Assembly: GCA_014859965.1 (NCBI GenBank)
Contig: JACZKQ010000167.1
Span: forward strand, 1-64,000
Length of the DNA stretch: 64,000 bases
From: Phycisphaerae bacterium
GTDB taxonomy: Bacteria; Planctomycetota; Phycisphaerae; Sedimentisphaerales; Anaerohalosphaeraceae
Direction of reading: 5' to 3'
The notes beneath the pieces are model-generated. The model was not told the origin of the DNA. It saw nothing but the letters and a program-made list of their open reading frames with translations, and did no database searches. A program made the translations under genes and the position numbers. This document shows positions 34,825 through 43,756 of this stretch, one piece after another. Position 1 is the stretch's first letter. Each line of letters begins with the position of its first letter.

Positions 34825-34873
34825 GGGGGCACCGCTGCCGCCAGCCCAAAGGGGCGGCAAAGCGCAAAAAAAA

Positions 34874-34956
34874 TGGGCCGGGCTGGATTCGAACCAGCGT
34901 AGGCTCTCGCCAACGGATTTACAGTCCGTTCCCTTTAGCCACTCGGGCACCGACCC
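34874..34956 (-). tRNA. tRNA-Tyr (GTA)
   Basis: The minus strand folds as an 83-base class II tRNA with a long variable arm. The acceptor stem is GGGTCGG with CCGGCCC (one G-U pair). The anticodon stem is ACGGA/TCCGT with loop CTGTAAA and anticodon GTA (34922-34920). The T arm is CTGGTTCGAATCCAG, and the discriminator base is A. CCA is not encoded. A run of eight T's follows the discriminator base. Confidence 0.95.
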
Positions 34957-34967
34957 TCGGAGGGCAC

Positions 34968-34995
34968 ATTCTATGCAAATCGCAGGGTCTTTCAA
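34968..34995 (-). promoter_or_regulatory. Sigma-70 promoter of tRNA-Tyr
   Basis: On the minus strand TTGAAA (34995-34990), a 16-base spacer and TAGAAT (34973-34968) lie just upstream. The predicted start is about 5 bases before the mature tRNA. Confidence 0.65.
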
Positions 34996-35174
34996 GAAAA
35001 AAACGCCATTTTAGAATAATTTTCGGCGTGCGAGAGTGAAATCTTTGACGGATTCGGTCTGACGACAAGGCCCGGGTCAGGGCGAGGCGTGGTATGGGGC
35101 CGATATGCTGCTTGCTTTTGCCTGAGTGGGGATATAGACTTGAGTTGGGGGGCTATTTTGTACGGGAGGTCGCT

Positions 35175-36407
35175 ATGTGTGGAATGAATTGTAACGGTCC
35201 GGGACGTGTGCGGATAGACCGGCGGCGGTTCATGGGCGCCGTAGCGGGTGCGGCGGGGTTCGCTATTGTCGGGGCCTCGGCCGTTCGGAGCTATGCGGCC
35301 AACGGGCGGATCGAGGTCGGCTTTGTCGGTCTTGGCGGGCGGGGCAATCTGATTGCGGGCATGATGGCCAAGCACCCGGCCTATCAGATCGTCGCCGTTG
35401 CAGATTATTTTGATTCGGTCGCCCAAGGCGCGGGCGAGCAGCTCGGCATAGCGAAGGAGCGGCGTTTCTCCGGGCTCTCCGGATACAAAAAGGTGATCGC
35501 CGCGGGGGTGGATGCGATGTTCCTGGAGACGCCCCCATGCTTCTTCCCCGAGCACGTCGCCGCCAGCGTCGATGCCGGCTGTCATGTTTATTTCGCAAAA
35601 CCCATCGCCTGCGATGTACCGGGCTGCCTGTCGATTCTCGAATCCGGCAAGAAGGCTACGAAGAAGCAGCGGGTTTTCTTGATCGATTTCCAGGTCCCCA
35701 CCGACGAATTCAACAGCGAAACCGTCAATCGCTGCCGCGAAGGCCTCATCGGCAAGATCGGCATGCTCGATTCGATCTACTGCGACGAAGCCTTCGCCGA
35801 CCCGCCCAAAACCGCTACCATCGAAAGCCGCCTCACCAATTTGATATGGGTCAACGACATTGAACTCGGCGGCGGCATGCTCGTCAACGCCGGCATCCAC
35901 GCCGTCGACGCCGCCCTCTGGCTCGCCGGTGCCCGCCCAGGCAGTGCAATGGGGGCCTCCCGCGTCGTCAACACCGCCCACCACGGCAACACCCGCGACG
36001 TCTACTCCATAACGTATCAATATGAAAACGGCCTCATCCAGAACCATCGCGGCGAACACCTGCGCAATACGCACGAGTTTCTGTGCCGCTGTGCAGCCTG
36101 GGGAGATGCGGGGTTTGCCGAGATCGGCTACATGGGCAAGGCCTGGGCCCGCGGCAACAAAGGCGGCTATGCGGGGGGCGAGGTGGCGAACCTGTATGTA
36201 GCGGGGATCGCCCGGAATATCGACAAGTTCGCCAAATGCGTCACCGAGGGCAACACCGCAAACGATACGCTCCAGCGAAGCGTCGACAGCACATTAGCGG
36301 TCATCTTAGGCCGCGAGGCCGCCATGCGAAACACCGTGCTAACCTGGGATGACCTGATCCGCGAGAATAGAAAACTCGATTTTGACACCACCGGCTTAAA
36401 GATCTGA
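35175..36407 (+). CDS. Tat-exported Gfo/Idh/MocA family oxidoreductase, variant EKP motif
   Basis: The protein has 410 aa. The ATG at 35175 is chosen because GGGAGG lies 5 bases before it and a twin-arginine signal follows (DRRRFMGAVAGAAGFAIVGA). The frame runs upstream to 35094 without good initiation signals. The Rossmann motif is GFVGLGGRGN, and the catalytic half has GGGMLVNAGIHAVDAALWLAG. The usual EKP reads AKP here (YFAKPIACDV): the lysine is kept but the glutamate is replaced by alanine. It should be a periplasmic sugar oxidoreductase like the others in the window, yet its sequence is clearly distinct. It is isolated, between tRNA-Tyr and a convergent operon. The first half uses G-rich codons and the second C-ending codons, an uneven composition noted by eye. 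Confidence 0.9.
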   Translation: MCGMNCNGPGRVRIDRRRFMGAVAGAAGFAIVGASAVRSYAANGRIEVGFVGLGGRGNLIAGMMAKHPAYQIVAVADYFDSVAQGAGEQLGIAKERRFSGLSGYKKVIAAGVDAMFLETPPCFFPEHVAASVDAGCHVYFAKPIACDVPGCLSILESGKKATKKQRVFLIDFQVPTDEFNSETVNRCREGLIGKIGMLDSIYCDEAFADPPKTATIESRLTNLIWVNDIELGGGMLVNAGIHAVDAALWLAGARPGSAMGASRVVNTAHHGNTRDVYSITYQYENGLIQNHRGEHLRNTHEFLCRCAAWGDAGFAEIGYMGKAWARGNKGGYAGGEVANLYVAGIARNIDKFAKCVTEGNTANDTLQRSVDSTLAVILGREAAMRNTVLTWDDLIRENRKLDFDTTGLKI

Positions 36408-36556
36408 TTCAGTACAACAAGAATGAGGCCCCGCTAAGTGGCACGGCAAGTGGACCCCGCTCGCCGACAGGGACAAAGTCTTCGCCTCAATGCAAGAATA
36501 TAAACCAGCCTGCCCCCAAATGGGTCGACGAAAAAACAGCACCCCGCAGCCGAGTG

Positions 36557-36988
36557 TTACAATTCGGTGATCTCTTTTGTCGTGACGATCTTTATGCCGT
36601 GCTTGACAAGAATGTCCTGCGCATGAGCCGTGTTTTCGAATCGAAATATCAAAAGCGCCTTCTGCCCGCACTTTTCCACGAAGCCGTACATGTATTCGAT
36701 GTTCACGTCATTGTCCGACAGCACGCCAAGCACCGCCGCCAGTCCCCCCGGCTTGTCCGTAACCTCCACCGCAATCACTTCGGTGATGTTGGCGACAAAG
36801 TTGTTCTCCTTGAGAAGCGCCACCGCCGCCTCGGGCTTGTCGACGACGATGCGCAGCACGCCAAAACTCTCCGTCTCGGCGATCGTCATCCCGCGAATAT
36901 TCACATCGTTCCTGCCGAAAAGCGCACACACCTCGCGCAGCCGGCCCTTGCGATTTTCCAAAAACACGGAGATTTGAGTAATCTTCAT
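36557..36988 (-). CDS. Tandem ACT domain protein
   Basis: The protein (143 aa) consists of two ACT domains, at 1-68 (ITQISVFLENRKGRLREVCA) and 70-143 (VTDKPGGLAAVLGVLSDNDV). ACT pairs bind amino acids and regulate enzymes. Free-standing versions of this type are often encoded next to phenylacetate-CoA ligase and indolepyruvate oxidoreductase genes. It is the last gene of the minus-strand iorA-iorB-paaK operon, 15 bases after paaK. A role in sensing aromatic or branched amino acids is an inference from the context. Confidence 0.88.
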   Translation of the reverse strand: MKITQISVFLENRKGRLREVCALFGRNDVNIRGMTIAETESFGVLRIVVDKPEAAVALLKENNFVANITEVIAVEVTDKPGGLAAVLGVLSDNDVNIEYMYGFVEKCGQKALLIFRFENTAHAQDILVKHGIKIVTTKEITEL

Positions 36989-37003
36989 TGCCTACCGCCT
37001 GCC

Positions 37004-38305
37004 CTATAGCGTTCTTCTGTCGATCAGCCTTTTCGACTTGCCCATACTTCTCTCTATCGTCTTCGGTTCCACCAGCGTTACCTTCACGCCGACCGAAAGC
37101 ACCGCGTCAATCTGGTTTTTGATCTTCTTCTGCAGTTCGCCCAGCACCTTGACCTCGTCGCTGAAAATGCTCTCCTCCACCTCCACCAGCACCTCCACCT
37201 CATCGAGCCCGTGTGACTTTCTGTCCACCACGATCTGGTACTGATGCCCGACGCCGTCGATGCCCATCAGCACGCCTTCGATCTGTGACGGAAACACATT
37301 GATGCCCTTCACCACGATCATATCGTCCGTCCGTCCCTTGATCTTGCTCAGCCGCGGACTCGTCCTTCCGCAGCGGCACCGGGCGTTGTTCATGCCGACA
37401 ATATCCCGCGTCCTGTACCGAATCAGCGGAATCGCCTGCTTGGTCAACGTGGTAATGACCAGCTCGCCGTCGGCGCCCTCGGCCGCCGGCTGATTGGTCG
37501 CAGGATCAATGATCTCCGGAAAGAACACATCCGAAAAAACATGCAGCCCGTCTTTGTACGTACACTCCTGCGAAACCCCCGGCCCGATGATCTCCGAAAG
37601 CCCGTAAATATCCGTGGCCAGCAGGTTCAGCTCTTCCTCGATATCTCTGCGTATCGCCTCGCTCCACGGCTCGGCCCCGAACATGCCTATCTGCCAACTG
37701 CTCTGGCGCGGATCGAGCCCCATGTCTCGGGCCTCCTCGGCAATGTAAAGGGCGTAGCTGGGCGTGCACGAAAGTATCCGCGGCTGAAGGTCCTGCATGA
37801 TCTTCAACTGCCGTTTGGTCTGCCCCGAAGAGATGGGGATCACCGTAAGTCCCATCGCCATCGCGCCGTAATGCAGCCCCAGACCGCCTGTGAAAAAGCC
37901 GTACCCATAGGCGTTCTGGATCCGATCTCCCGGCTCGGCCCCCGCACAGCACAACGCGCGGGCCACAACATCCGACCAGAGCTCGATGTCATCCTTCGTG
38001 TAGCCCACAAGCGTGGGATTGCCCGTGGTCCCGCTGGATACATGAATTGCCGAAACGTGCTTCGTGTGAACGGAAAACAAGCCGAACGGGTAATTGTCCC
38101 GCATGTCATCCTTGGTCGTAAACGGCAGTTTGACGATGTCGTCGATGCTGCGGATGTCCCCCGGACAAACGCCGGCCGCATCGAACTTGGCCTTGTATAC
38201 CGGACAGTTCGTGTACACGTAAGAGGCGATTCTGGCGAGCCTTTCGGACTGAAAGTTCTTCAGGTCCTCCAGGGCCATGCATTCGAATTCTTCATTCCAG
38301 ATCAT
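37004..38305 (-). CDS. paaK: Phenylacetate-CoA ligase family protein
   Basis: The protein (433 aa) is of the PaaK adenylate-forming family. The N-terminus MIWNEEFECM is typical. The AMP-binding loop is HVSSGTTGNPTLVGYT, and YGLSEIIGPGVSQEC, YRTRDIVGMN and a C-terminal KGRTDDMIVVKGINVFPSQI region follow. It activates an aryl acid such as phenylacetate with ATP and CoA. Placed behind IorAB it could interconvert aryl-acetyl-CoA and the acid, either saving ATP or priming degradation. It overlaps iorB by four bases. The exact acid cannot be told from sequence, and other PaaK homologues act on different carboxylates. Confidence 0.9.
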   Translation of the reverse strand: MIWNEEFECMALEDLKNFQSERLARIASYVYTNCPVYKAKFDAAGVCPGDIRSIDDIVKLPFTTKDDMRDNYPFGLFSVHTKHVSAIHVSSGTTGNPTLVGYTKDDIELWSDVVARALCCAGAEPGDRIQNAYGYGFFTGGLGLHYGAMAMGLTVIPISSGQTKRQLKIMQDLQPRILSCTPSYALYIAEEARDMGLDPRQSSWQIGMFGAEPWSEAIRRDIEEELNLLATDIYGLSEIIGPGVSQECTYKDGLHVFSDVFFPEIIDPATNQPAAEGADGELVITTLTKQAIPLIRYRTRDIVGMNNARCRCGRTSPRLSKIKGRTDDMIVVKGINVFPSQIEGVLMGIDGVGHQYQIVVDRKSHGLDEVEVLVEVEESIFSDEVKVLGELQKKIKNQIDAVLSVGVKVTLVEPKTIERSMGKSKRLIDRRTL

Positions 38306-38787
38306 TGTATCTCAACCGACCTGCCGGCCCTGAAAACCTTAAGATTTTCTTCGAGTATCTTCGCATCGAAGACCGCGTGCATGGCCTTCGTCCAGCTTTC
38401 TTCCCCGATGCCTAAACGGGCCGACAACGCGCCGACCAGAAATGTGTTCAGGTGCCTCGGATGTGTAATCGCCCGCGCCGCCGGCTCGAGATAATCGGTA
38501 AGGTCCGTCCCGCCCGGTTTCAAAAAGGGCCTGAGCCGCTGATGTTCGTCTTTATGAAAGCACACCAGAAAATCCGCCAGGCCCGCCCCGACAAGCGGCG
38601 AATAAACCGCATCGCCGAATCGAACGTGCGACTCCACCGAGCCGCCGCGCTGCGCCATGCCGTGCACCTCGGACTTCTTCACATGGTGACCTTCGCAAAG
38701 GGCCGCCGTCGCGCATATCTCGGAAGCCTTCAGAATACCCTGGCCGCCGATGCCGCCGAAAACAATGTTGCAGACACTACGCTTCAT
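38302..38787 (-). CDS. iorB: Indolepyruvate:ferredoxin oxidoreductase, beta subunit
   Basis: The protein has 161 aa. The ATG at 38787 is chosen because the family begins with this segment (KRSVCNIVFGGIGGQGILKA); the open frame extends upstream into iorA. Typical motifs are GGIGGQG and HGMAQRGGSVESHVRFG. It is the gamma-type subunit of a 2-oxoacid:ferredoxin oxidoreductase, which binds coenzyme A or helps form the active site. It overlaps the end of iorA by 11 bases and the start of paaK by 4, so the three are tightly coupled. At 161 residues it is a little shorter than many homologues. Confidence 0.9.
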   Translation of the reverse strand: MKRSVCNIVFGGIGGQGILKASEICATAALCEGHHVKKSEVHGMAQRGGSVESHVRFGDAVYSPLVGAGLADFLVCFHKDEHQRLRPFLKPGGTDLTDYLEPAARAITHPRHLNTFLVGALSARLGIGEESWTKAMHAVFDAKILEENLKVFRAGRSVEIQ

Positions 38788-40489
38788 TCTTCTTGAGTGC
38801 TCCAAACCGACAAACATCGGTACAAAGGTTGCAGCCCACGCAGACGTTGCCGTCAATCGCGATAAATCCGTCGTCTATGGCCGTGAGCGCCGGACAGTCG
38901 ATCTGCAGGCAAAGCCCGCACTGTTTGCACAACTCCTGCTCATACGCCGGTACGGGCCTGCGGCGCCTGTCGATCATCTTGCAGGGACTGCGCGCGATGA
39001 TCACCGAAAGCGCGTCCTCCGCGAGACGCTCCGTGACCAGCTTCTCAAACGCGGCGATGTCGCTGTGATCGATCACGTCCACATTATCGGCGCCGCAGCT
39101 TTGACAGAGTTTCTCCAGGTCCAGCTTCTTCGTGGGTTCGTTGCGAATCGTTAGCCCGGTCGTCGGATTCTGCTGGCCGCCGGTCATGGCCGTGATGCTG
39201 TTGTCGAGAATGACGACAACCCCTTTGGCCTTGTTGTAAGCGGCGTTGATTAGACCTGTAATGCCCGAATGCACAAATGTCGAATCGCCCAGAACGCCAA
39301 CCACGCGTTCGTCCCGCATCGCCAGCCCCAAACCTTCTACCAGCGTGACCCCGGTCCCCATGCAGATACATGTGTGCAGACTCGACAGCGGCGGCAGCGA
39401 CGCCAGCGCGTAACAGCCAATATCGCCAGCCACGTACACTCTCATTTTCTTGAGCACCACAAAGGCGAACCGGTGCGGGCACCCCGCGCAGAACAGAGGC
39501 TTGCGCGCCGTGACCGGGGTCGCGTGTTTCTTCTTGCCTTCCACGATGTCCCGGACAAAGGCCGTGCCAAGCTCGCCGATCCGGAACGACGCATCCTTGG
39601 CCGTGACCGCGATACCCAAAGCCTTCAGATGGTCCTCAATAAACGGATCGAGTTCTTCGACCACCACCACCTGCTCCACCGTCCCGGCGAATTCGGCGAT
39701 CTTTTCGTCGCAAAACGGATACGCCATCCCCAGCTTCAGAACCGAAGCCTCCGGATAAGCCTCCTTGACGTAGTTGTACGAAACGCCCGCCGTAACAAAG
39801 CCCAGCTTGCCGCAGCCTTCCTCCACGCGGTTGCACGGCATGCGTTCGGCAAGCGCTTGGAGCCTGGCCATTCTCGCCTCGACGACAACGTGCCGCCCGC
39901 GGGCGTTCTTGGGAATCATCACGTATTTCGCCACGTCCCTGACAAACGGCCGCGGTTCGACCTCCACCCGCTCGGAAATCTCCACGTCCTCCTTGGTATG
40001 CGAAACACGCGTCGTCATGCGAAGCAGCACCGGCGTGTCGTACTCCTCGCTGATGGCAAACGCCTCTTTGACAAACTCCCGCGCCTCGCCCGGACCCGCC
40101 GGCTCCAGAACAGGTAACTTGCCAAAAATGCCGACCCACCGCGTGTCCTGCTCGTTCTGCGACGAATGCATCTGCGGATCGTCGCACACAACCACCACAA
40201 ACCCGCCCGAGATGCCCGTGTAGGACGATGTCATCAAAGGATCCATCGCCACATTGAGCCCCACATGCTTGCAGGCAAACAAGCTCCGCCTGCCGCCCAT
40301 CGCCGCCCCAAGCGCCACTTCGTAGGCCACTTTCTCGTTAACCGACCATTGGGCGTCGATTTCAGGGTACAGAGCGACATTTTCAAGTATTTCCGTCGAC
40401 GGGGTCCCCGGATAAGCACACGCCACCGCAACGCCTGCCTCCCACGCACCCCGGGCGACGGCCTCGTTGCCGGACAAAAGTACTCTCAT
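38777..40489 (-). CDS. iorA: Indolepyruvate:ferredoxin oxidoreductase, alpha subunit
   Basis: The protein has 570 aa. The ATG at 40489 is chosen because MRVLLSGNEAVARGAWEAGV matches the family start and AGAGAAAACAG precedes it; an ATG at 40510 is an alternative. The N-terminal half is a pyrimidine-binding domain (AYPGTPSTEILE), and the C-terminal half is a ThDP-binding domain (GDSTFVHSGITGLINAAYN, LDNSITAMTGGQQ). Near the end two ferredoxin-type [4Fe-4S] motifs appear (CKQCGLCLQIDCP and CVGCNLCTDVC). It oxidatively decarboxylates aryl pyruvates from Phe, Tyr or Trp to aryl-acetyl-CoA and reduces ferredoxin. The enzyme is oxygen-sensitive and typical of anaerobes. It heads the operon with iorB, paaK and the ACT gene. 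Confidence 0.92.
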   Translation of the reverse strand: MRVLLSGNEAVARGAWEAGVAVACAYPGTPSTEILENVALYPEIDAQWSVNEKVAYEVALGAAMGGRRSLFACKHVGLNVAMDPLMTSSYTGISGGFVVVVCDDPQMHSSQNEQDTRWVGIFGKLPVLEPAGPGEAREFVKEAFAISEEYDTPVLLRMTTRVSHTKEDVEISERVEVEPRPFVRDVAKYVMIPKNARGRHVVVEARMARLQALAERMPCNRVEEGCGKLGFVTAGVSYNYVKEAYPEASVLKLGMAYPFCDEKIAEFAGTVEQVVVVEELDPFIEDHLKALGIAVTAKDASFRIGELGTAFVRDIVEGKKKHATPVTARKPLFCAGCPHRFAFVVLKKMRVYVAGDIGCYALASLPPLSSLHTCICMGTGVTLVEGLGLAMRDERVVGVLGDSTFVHSGITGLINAAYNKAKGVVVILDNSITAMTGGQQNPTTGLTIRNEPTKKLDLEKLCQSCGADNVDVIDHSDIAAFEKLVTERLAEDALSVIIARSPCKMIDRRRRPVPAYEQELCKQCGLCLQIDCPALTAIDDGFIAIDGNVCVGCNLCTDVCRFGALKKNEA

Positions 40490-40667
40490 TGCTGTTTTCT
40501 CTATGTTCATAGACCAAAGATCATAGCAAAAACCGCAAGCCAATGCAATCCATTTGACGTTAGGCTTTGTCGCCGTCCACTCCCCCAGTGAGGCGGCACG
40601 CAGGCCCCACTGACATAGAATGGCAAGTCAGAATCGCACGCGGAAGATGCGACTTTCAGGTATTGTC

Positions 40668-40696
40668 TTGCCAAATCACCGTCGATTGGCTATAAA
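40668..40696 (+). promoter_or_regulatory. Sigma-70 promoter of proS
   Basis: TTGCCA (40668-40673), a 17-base spacer and TATAAA (40691-40696). The predicted start is about 40 bases before the proS ATG, with GGGAG at 40726-40730. A short hairpin-forming segment (ATCGCA with TGCGAC, about 40633-40653) lies just upstream of the -35. Confidence 0.65.
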
Positions 40697-40742
40697 TTGG
40701 GGTTTTCTGAACGGATTTGAACTACGGGAGCGTATGTAGAAC

Positions 40743-42488
40743 ATGCGATTTACGAAGACATTTATACCGACCGTCAAGGAAGTGCCCGCGGATGCGGAGA
40801 TTCCTTCTCACCAGTTGATGATTCGCGCCGGGTTGATGCGCAAGATCGCCAGCGGCACGTACGCGTACCTTCCGGCCGGGTGGCGCTGTTTGCGTAAGAT
40901 TATGCAGATTGTGCGGGAAGAGATGGACCGGGCCGGGGCACTGGAAATAACCGTGCCGTTTGTTCAGCCGCTGGAGTTGTGGCAGCGGACCGGTCGCGAT
41001 GTGGATTATGGCGAGACGTTAGGGCGATTTGTGGACCGCCACGGGCGCGGAAATGTGCTGACCCCGACCGCCGAAGAAGTGATGACGCACCTGGCGGCCG
41101 GCGAGATCAATTCCTACAAGCAGCTTCCCGTTAATTTCTATCAGATCAACCTGAAATATCGCGACGAGTTTCGGCCGCGTTTCGGCGTGCTGCGGTCGCG
41201 CGAGTTCATCATGAAGGACGCCTACAGTTTCGATGCCGATGAGGCGATGCTGGAGCGCTCCTATCGCGCAATGTACAATGCGTATTGCCGCATCTTCCGC
41301 CGGTGCGGTCTGGCGTATGTCATCGTCGAAGCCGAATCGGGCGAGATGGGCGGTTCGGGATCGCACCAGTTCACCGTGCCGTGCGAAAGCGGTGAGGACA
41401 CGATAGTTTACACCGAAGACAACGCCCACGCGTGGAACATCGAAAAAGGCCCGGTTGATCCCTTGCAGAAGCAAGATGCCGCCCGTCCGGTGGCGCTCGT
41501 GCAGGAGGTGCATACGCCGAAGGTGGGCACTATCGATGAAGTGTGCGGCTTCCTGAAGGTTCAGGCCAGGGAACTGGTCAAGACCTTGGTGCATTCGATG
41601 GGCGACAAGGTCGTGCTCGCACTGGTGCGGGGCGATCATGAACTGAATCCGGAGAAGCTCACGCAGGCAGTGGGCGGCGCCCACATCGAAATGGCCGATG
41701 AGGCGACGATTGTCAAACTGACGAATGCAGCCGTAGGTTTTGCGGGGCCGGTGGGCATGGCGGAAAAGGTCGCTATGATCCTGATCGATCCTGCGGTCGC
41801 GGCCATGGCCGAAGCCGTGACAGGGGCGAACAAGACGGATTATCATCTGAAGCATGTTGTGCCCGGCCGGGACTTTCCGACCGAAGCCGACAATGTACGC
41901 GTCGTCGATATTCGCAATGCCGTCGAGGGCGACACATTCGACGGCAAGCGGCTGCTCTTCCGCAGGGGTATCGAGGTAGGGCAGGTGTTTAAGCTGGGGA
42001 CCAAATACAGCGGCAAGTTGGGGGCCAAATTTTCGGATGCCGAAGGCGTGGAGAAGGCGTGCCTGATGGGGTGCTATGGCATCGGCGTTAATCGTATTCT
42101 GGCCTCGGCGATAGAGAACGGGCACGATGAAAATGGAATGATCCTGCCGATCAGCATCGCCCCGTGGGAGGTGATCATCGTGCCGGCGGGTGCAACCGAC
42201 GACGTGCGGCTGGCTGCGGAGCGGCTGCATGCCGAGCTGCTCTCACGTGGGATAGACGTGCTGCTGGACGATCGTGACGTGCGCGGCGGCGTGAAGTTCA
42301 AAGATGCGGATCTTTTGGGCATTCCGGTTCGCATTACGGTGGGTCAGAAGTCGCTTGCGGAGGGCCAGGTGGAACTTCGCCCGCGGACGGCGTCGGAGAG
42401 CCGCCGGGTGGGCCTGGAGGAGGCGGTCGATGAGACGATAGCGATGATCAAAGCCTTAAAAGATATGCTGCATGTGGACGCTCAATAA
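40743..42488 (+). CDS. proS: Prolyl-tRNA synthetase
   Basis: The protein (581 aa) is a bacterial-type class II synthetase. Motif 1 is near the N-terminus (SHQLMIRAGLMRKIASGTYA, residues about 22-41). Motif 2 is FRPRFGVLRSREFIMKDAYS, followed by a YbaK-like editing insertion (about 220-380) and motif 3, GCYGIGVNRILASAIE. The C-terminal anticodon domain reads WEVIIVPAGATDD onward. It charges tRNA-Pro and can clear alanine mischarges through the insertion. It heads the plus-strand cluster. DUF4416, a methyltransferase and two envelope genes follow with overlaps or short gaps, so they may share its promoter at 40668. Confidence 0.96.
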   Translation: MRFTKTFIPTVKEVPADAEIPSHQLMIRAGLMRKIASGTYAYLPAGWRCLRKIMQIVREEMDRAGALEITVPFVQPLELWQRTGRDVDYGETLGRFVDRHGRGNVLTPTAEEVMTHLAAGEINSYKQLPVNFYQINLKYRDEFRPRFGVLRSREFIMKDAYSFDADEAMLERSYRAMYNAYCRIFRRCGLAYVIVEAESGEMGGSGSHQFTVPCESGEDTIVYTEDNAHAWNIEKGPVDPLQKQDAARPVALVQEVHTPKVGTIDEVCGFLKVQARELVKTLVHSMGDKVVLALVRGDHELNPEKLTQAVGGAHIEMADEATIVKLTNAAVGFAGPVGMAEKVAMILIDPAVAAMAEAVTGANKTDYHLKHVVPGRDFPTEADNVRVVDIRNAVEGDTFDGKRLLFRRGIEVGQVFKLGTKYSGKLGAKFSDAEGVEKACLMGCYGIGVNRILASAIENGHDENGMILPISIAPWEVIIVPAGATDDVRLAAERLHAELLSRGIDVLLDDRDVRGGVKFKDADLLGIPVRITVGQKSLAEGQVELRPRTASESRRVGLEEAVDETIAMIKALKDMLHVDAQ

Positions 42489-43011
42489 ACCTCGGCCGGT
42501 CAAGCTGATTGTGGGGGTGCTGGCGGCCGACGCGCGGTGTCTGGCGGCGGCCCGGGAGGCGATTGCCCTCGAATTCGGGGCGGCGGATTTCATCAGCGAC
42601 GTCTGGCCGTTCACGCAGACGCAGTACTACGAGGAGGAGGCGGGCGAACACATCCTGCGGCAATTCGTATCTGTGGAGTCGCTTATCGCCCCCGGCGACC
42701 TGGCCCAGATCAAACACCGGGCGAACCGGCTGGAGCAGGCGCTGGCGTCGGAACTTGCGGCGGGTCTGCCGCGGCCGGTCAACCTCGATCCGGGGTATAT
42801 CGAGCCGTCGAAGCTGGTGCTGGCGTCGACAAAGAACTTTTCTCATCGCATCTACATCGGCGATAACATGTACGCCGAGGTGACGTTGACGTACGCCCGC
42901 GGCGTGTGGATCGTGTACCCTTATACGTTCAGCGATTATCAGCAGAAGGCGTACCATGACTTCTTTGATCGGGTGAGGTCGCGTCTGGTGGAGCAGTTGA
43001 AAGAGATATAG
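42472..43011 (+). CDS. DUF4416 family protein
   Basis: The protein (179 aa) matches the DUF4416 family of unknown function. It shows PRPVKLIVGVLAAD near the start, FTQTQYYEEEAG in the middle and NLDPGYIEPSKLVLASTKNF toward the C-terminus. It is cytoplasmic, with no signal or membrane segment. The conserved acidic and aromatic residues suggest a ligand or RNA site, but none is established. Members are common in anaerobic bacteria. The ATG at 42472 overlaps the end of proS by 17 bases, which suggests coupled translation. No function is assigned. Confidence 0.8.
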   Translation: MWTLNKPRPVKLIVGVLAADARCLAAAREAIALEFGAADFISDVWPFTQTQYYEEEAGEHILRQFVSVESLIAPGDLAQIKHRANRLEQALASELAAGLPRPVNLDPGYIEPSKLVLASTKNFSHRIYIGDNMYAEVTLTYARGVWIVYPYTFSDYQQKAYHDFFDRVRSRLVEQLKEI

Positions 43012-43027
43012 TCTGGACTGCGGTGTC

Positions 43028-43735
43028 ATGGATTTCCAGGAAAGAACAGAGCAGCGGTACAAGGCCCACAGCGGCCGGACGTATCACGAGAGCAAACGGT
43101 CTATTCCCGATGCAGCGTATCCGTGGGTGGCCCGGATGCGTGCCGAGAAGATCGCCCCCTACGTGTCCGCTTCCGACACCGTGCTGGAATACGGCGTAGG
43201 GATGGGGTGGAATCTGGCGGCGCTGGCGTGCAAACGGAGGGTGGGTTACGACCTGGCGGCGCACCTTGAAGCCGAAGTTCGTGAGCACAATATCGACTTC
43301 ATTACGGACCTCGGCACACTGGCGACCGGTTCGGTCGACGTGGTGATTTGTCATCATGTGCTGGAGCACACGCCTGATCCGGCCAAGGTTCTGGAGGAGA
43401 TGAGATCACTTCTGAAAGCGGACGGGCGGCTGTTGCTGTTTGTGCCTTTCGAAAAGGAACGGCGATACCGCCGATACGACCCCGCCGAACCCAATCATCA
43501 TGTGTATTCGTGGAACGTGCAGACATTGGGCAATCTTGTGGCCGATTGCGGCTTTGCCATTGACGAGGCGCGGACGGCCCGCTTCGGATACGACCGGTTT
43601 GGGGCCCTCTGGTCGACCCGGCTGGGGCTGGGCGACAGCGGTTATCGGTTGATCCGCCGGCTTGTGCACGTCGTTGCGCCTATGCTGGAGGTCCGGGTTG
43701 CGGCGAGAAAGAGCAACAGCGAGGAACTTGCTTAA
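43028..43735 (+). CDS. Class I SAM-dependent methyltransferase
   Basis: The protein (235 aa) has the Rossmann-like Methyltransf_11/23 pattern: motif I VLEYGVGMGWNLAAL (about 58-72), GYDLAAHLEAEVREHN as motif II, VDVVICHHVLEHTPDP as motif III, and LLKADGRLLLFVPFE. The VLEH segment is frequent in methyltransferases of envelope polysaccharide clusters. No transmembrane helix is present. It lies 16 bases after DUF4416 and 21 bases before the WecA/MraY-like gene. A role in glycan or polyprenyl-linked modification is an inference from the neighbourhood. Confidence 0.85.
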   Translation: MDFQERTEQRYKAHSGRTYHESKRSIPDAAYPWVARMRAEKIAPYVSASDTVLEYGVGMGWNLAALACKRRVGYDLAAHLEAEVREHNIDFITDLGTLATGSVDVVICHHVLEHTPDPAKVLEEMRSLLKADGRLLLFVPFEKERRYRRYDPAEPNHHVYSWNVQTLGNLVADCGFAIDEARTARFGYDRFGALWSTRLGLGDSGYRLIRRLVHVVAPMLEVRVAARKSNSEELA

Positions 43736-43756
43736 GGAGACGGTGCGATTGACACG

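Noticed and set aside
34836-34859. Hairpin TGCCGCC/GGCGGCA after the GLUG gene
   Set aside because: It is followed by A-rich sequence on the plus strand, so it does not look like a terminator for that gene.
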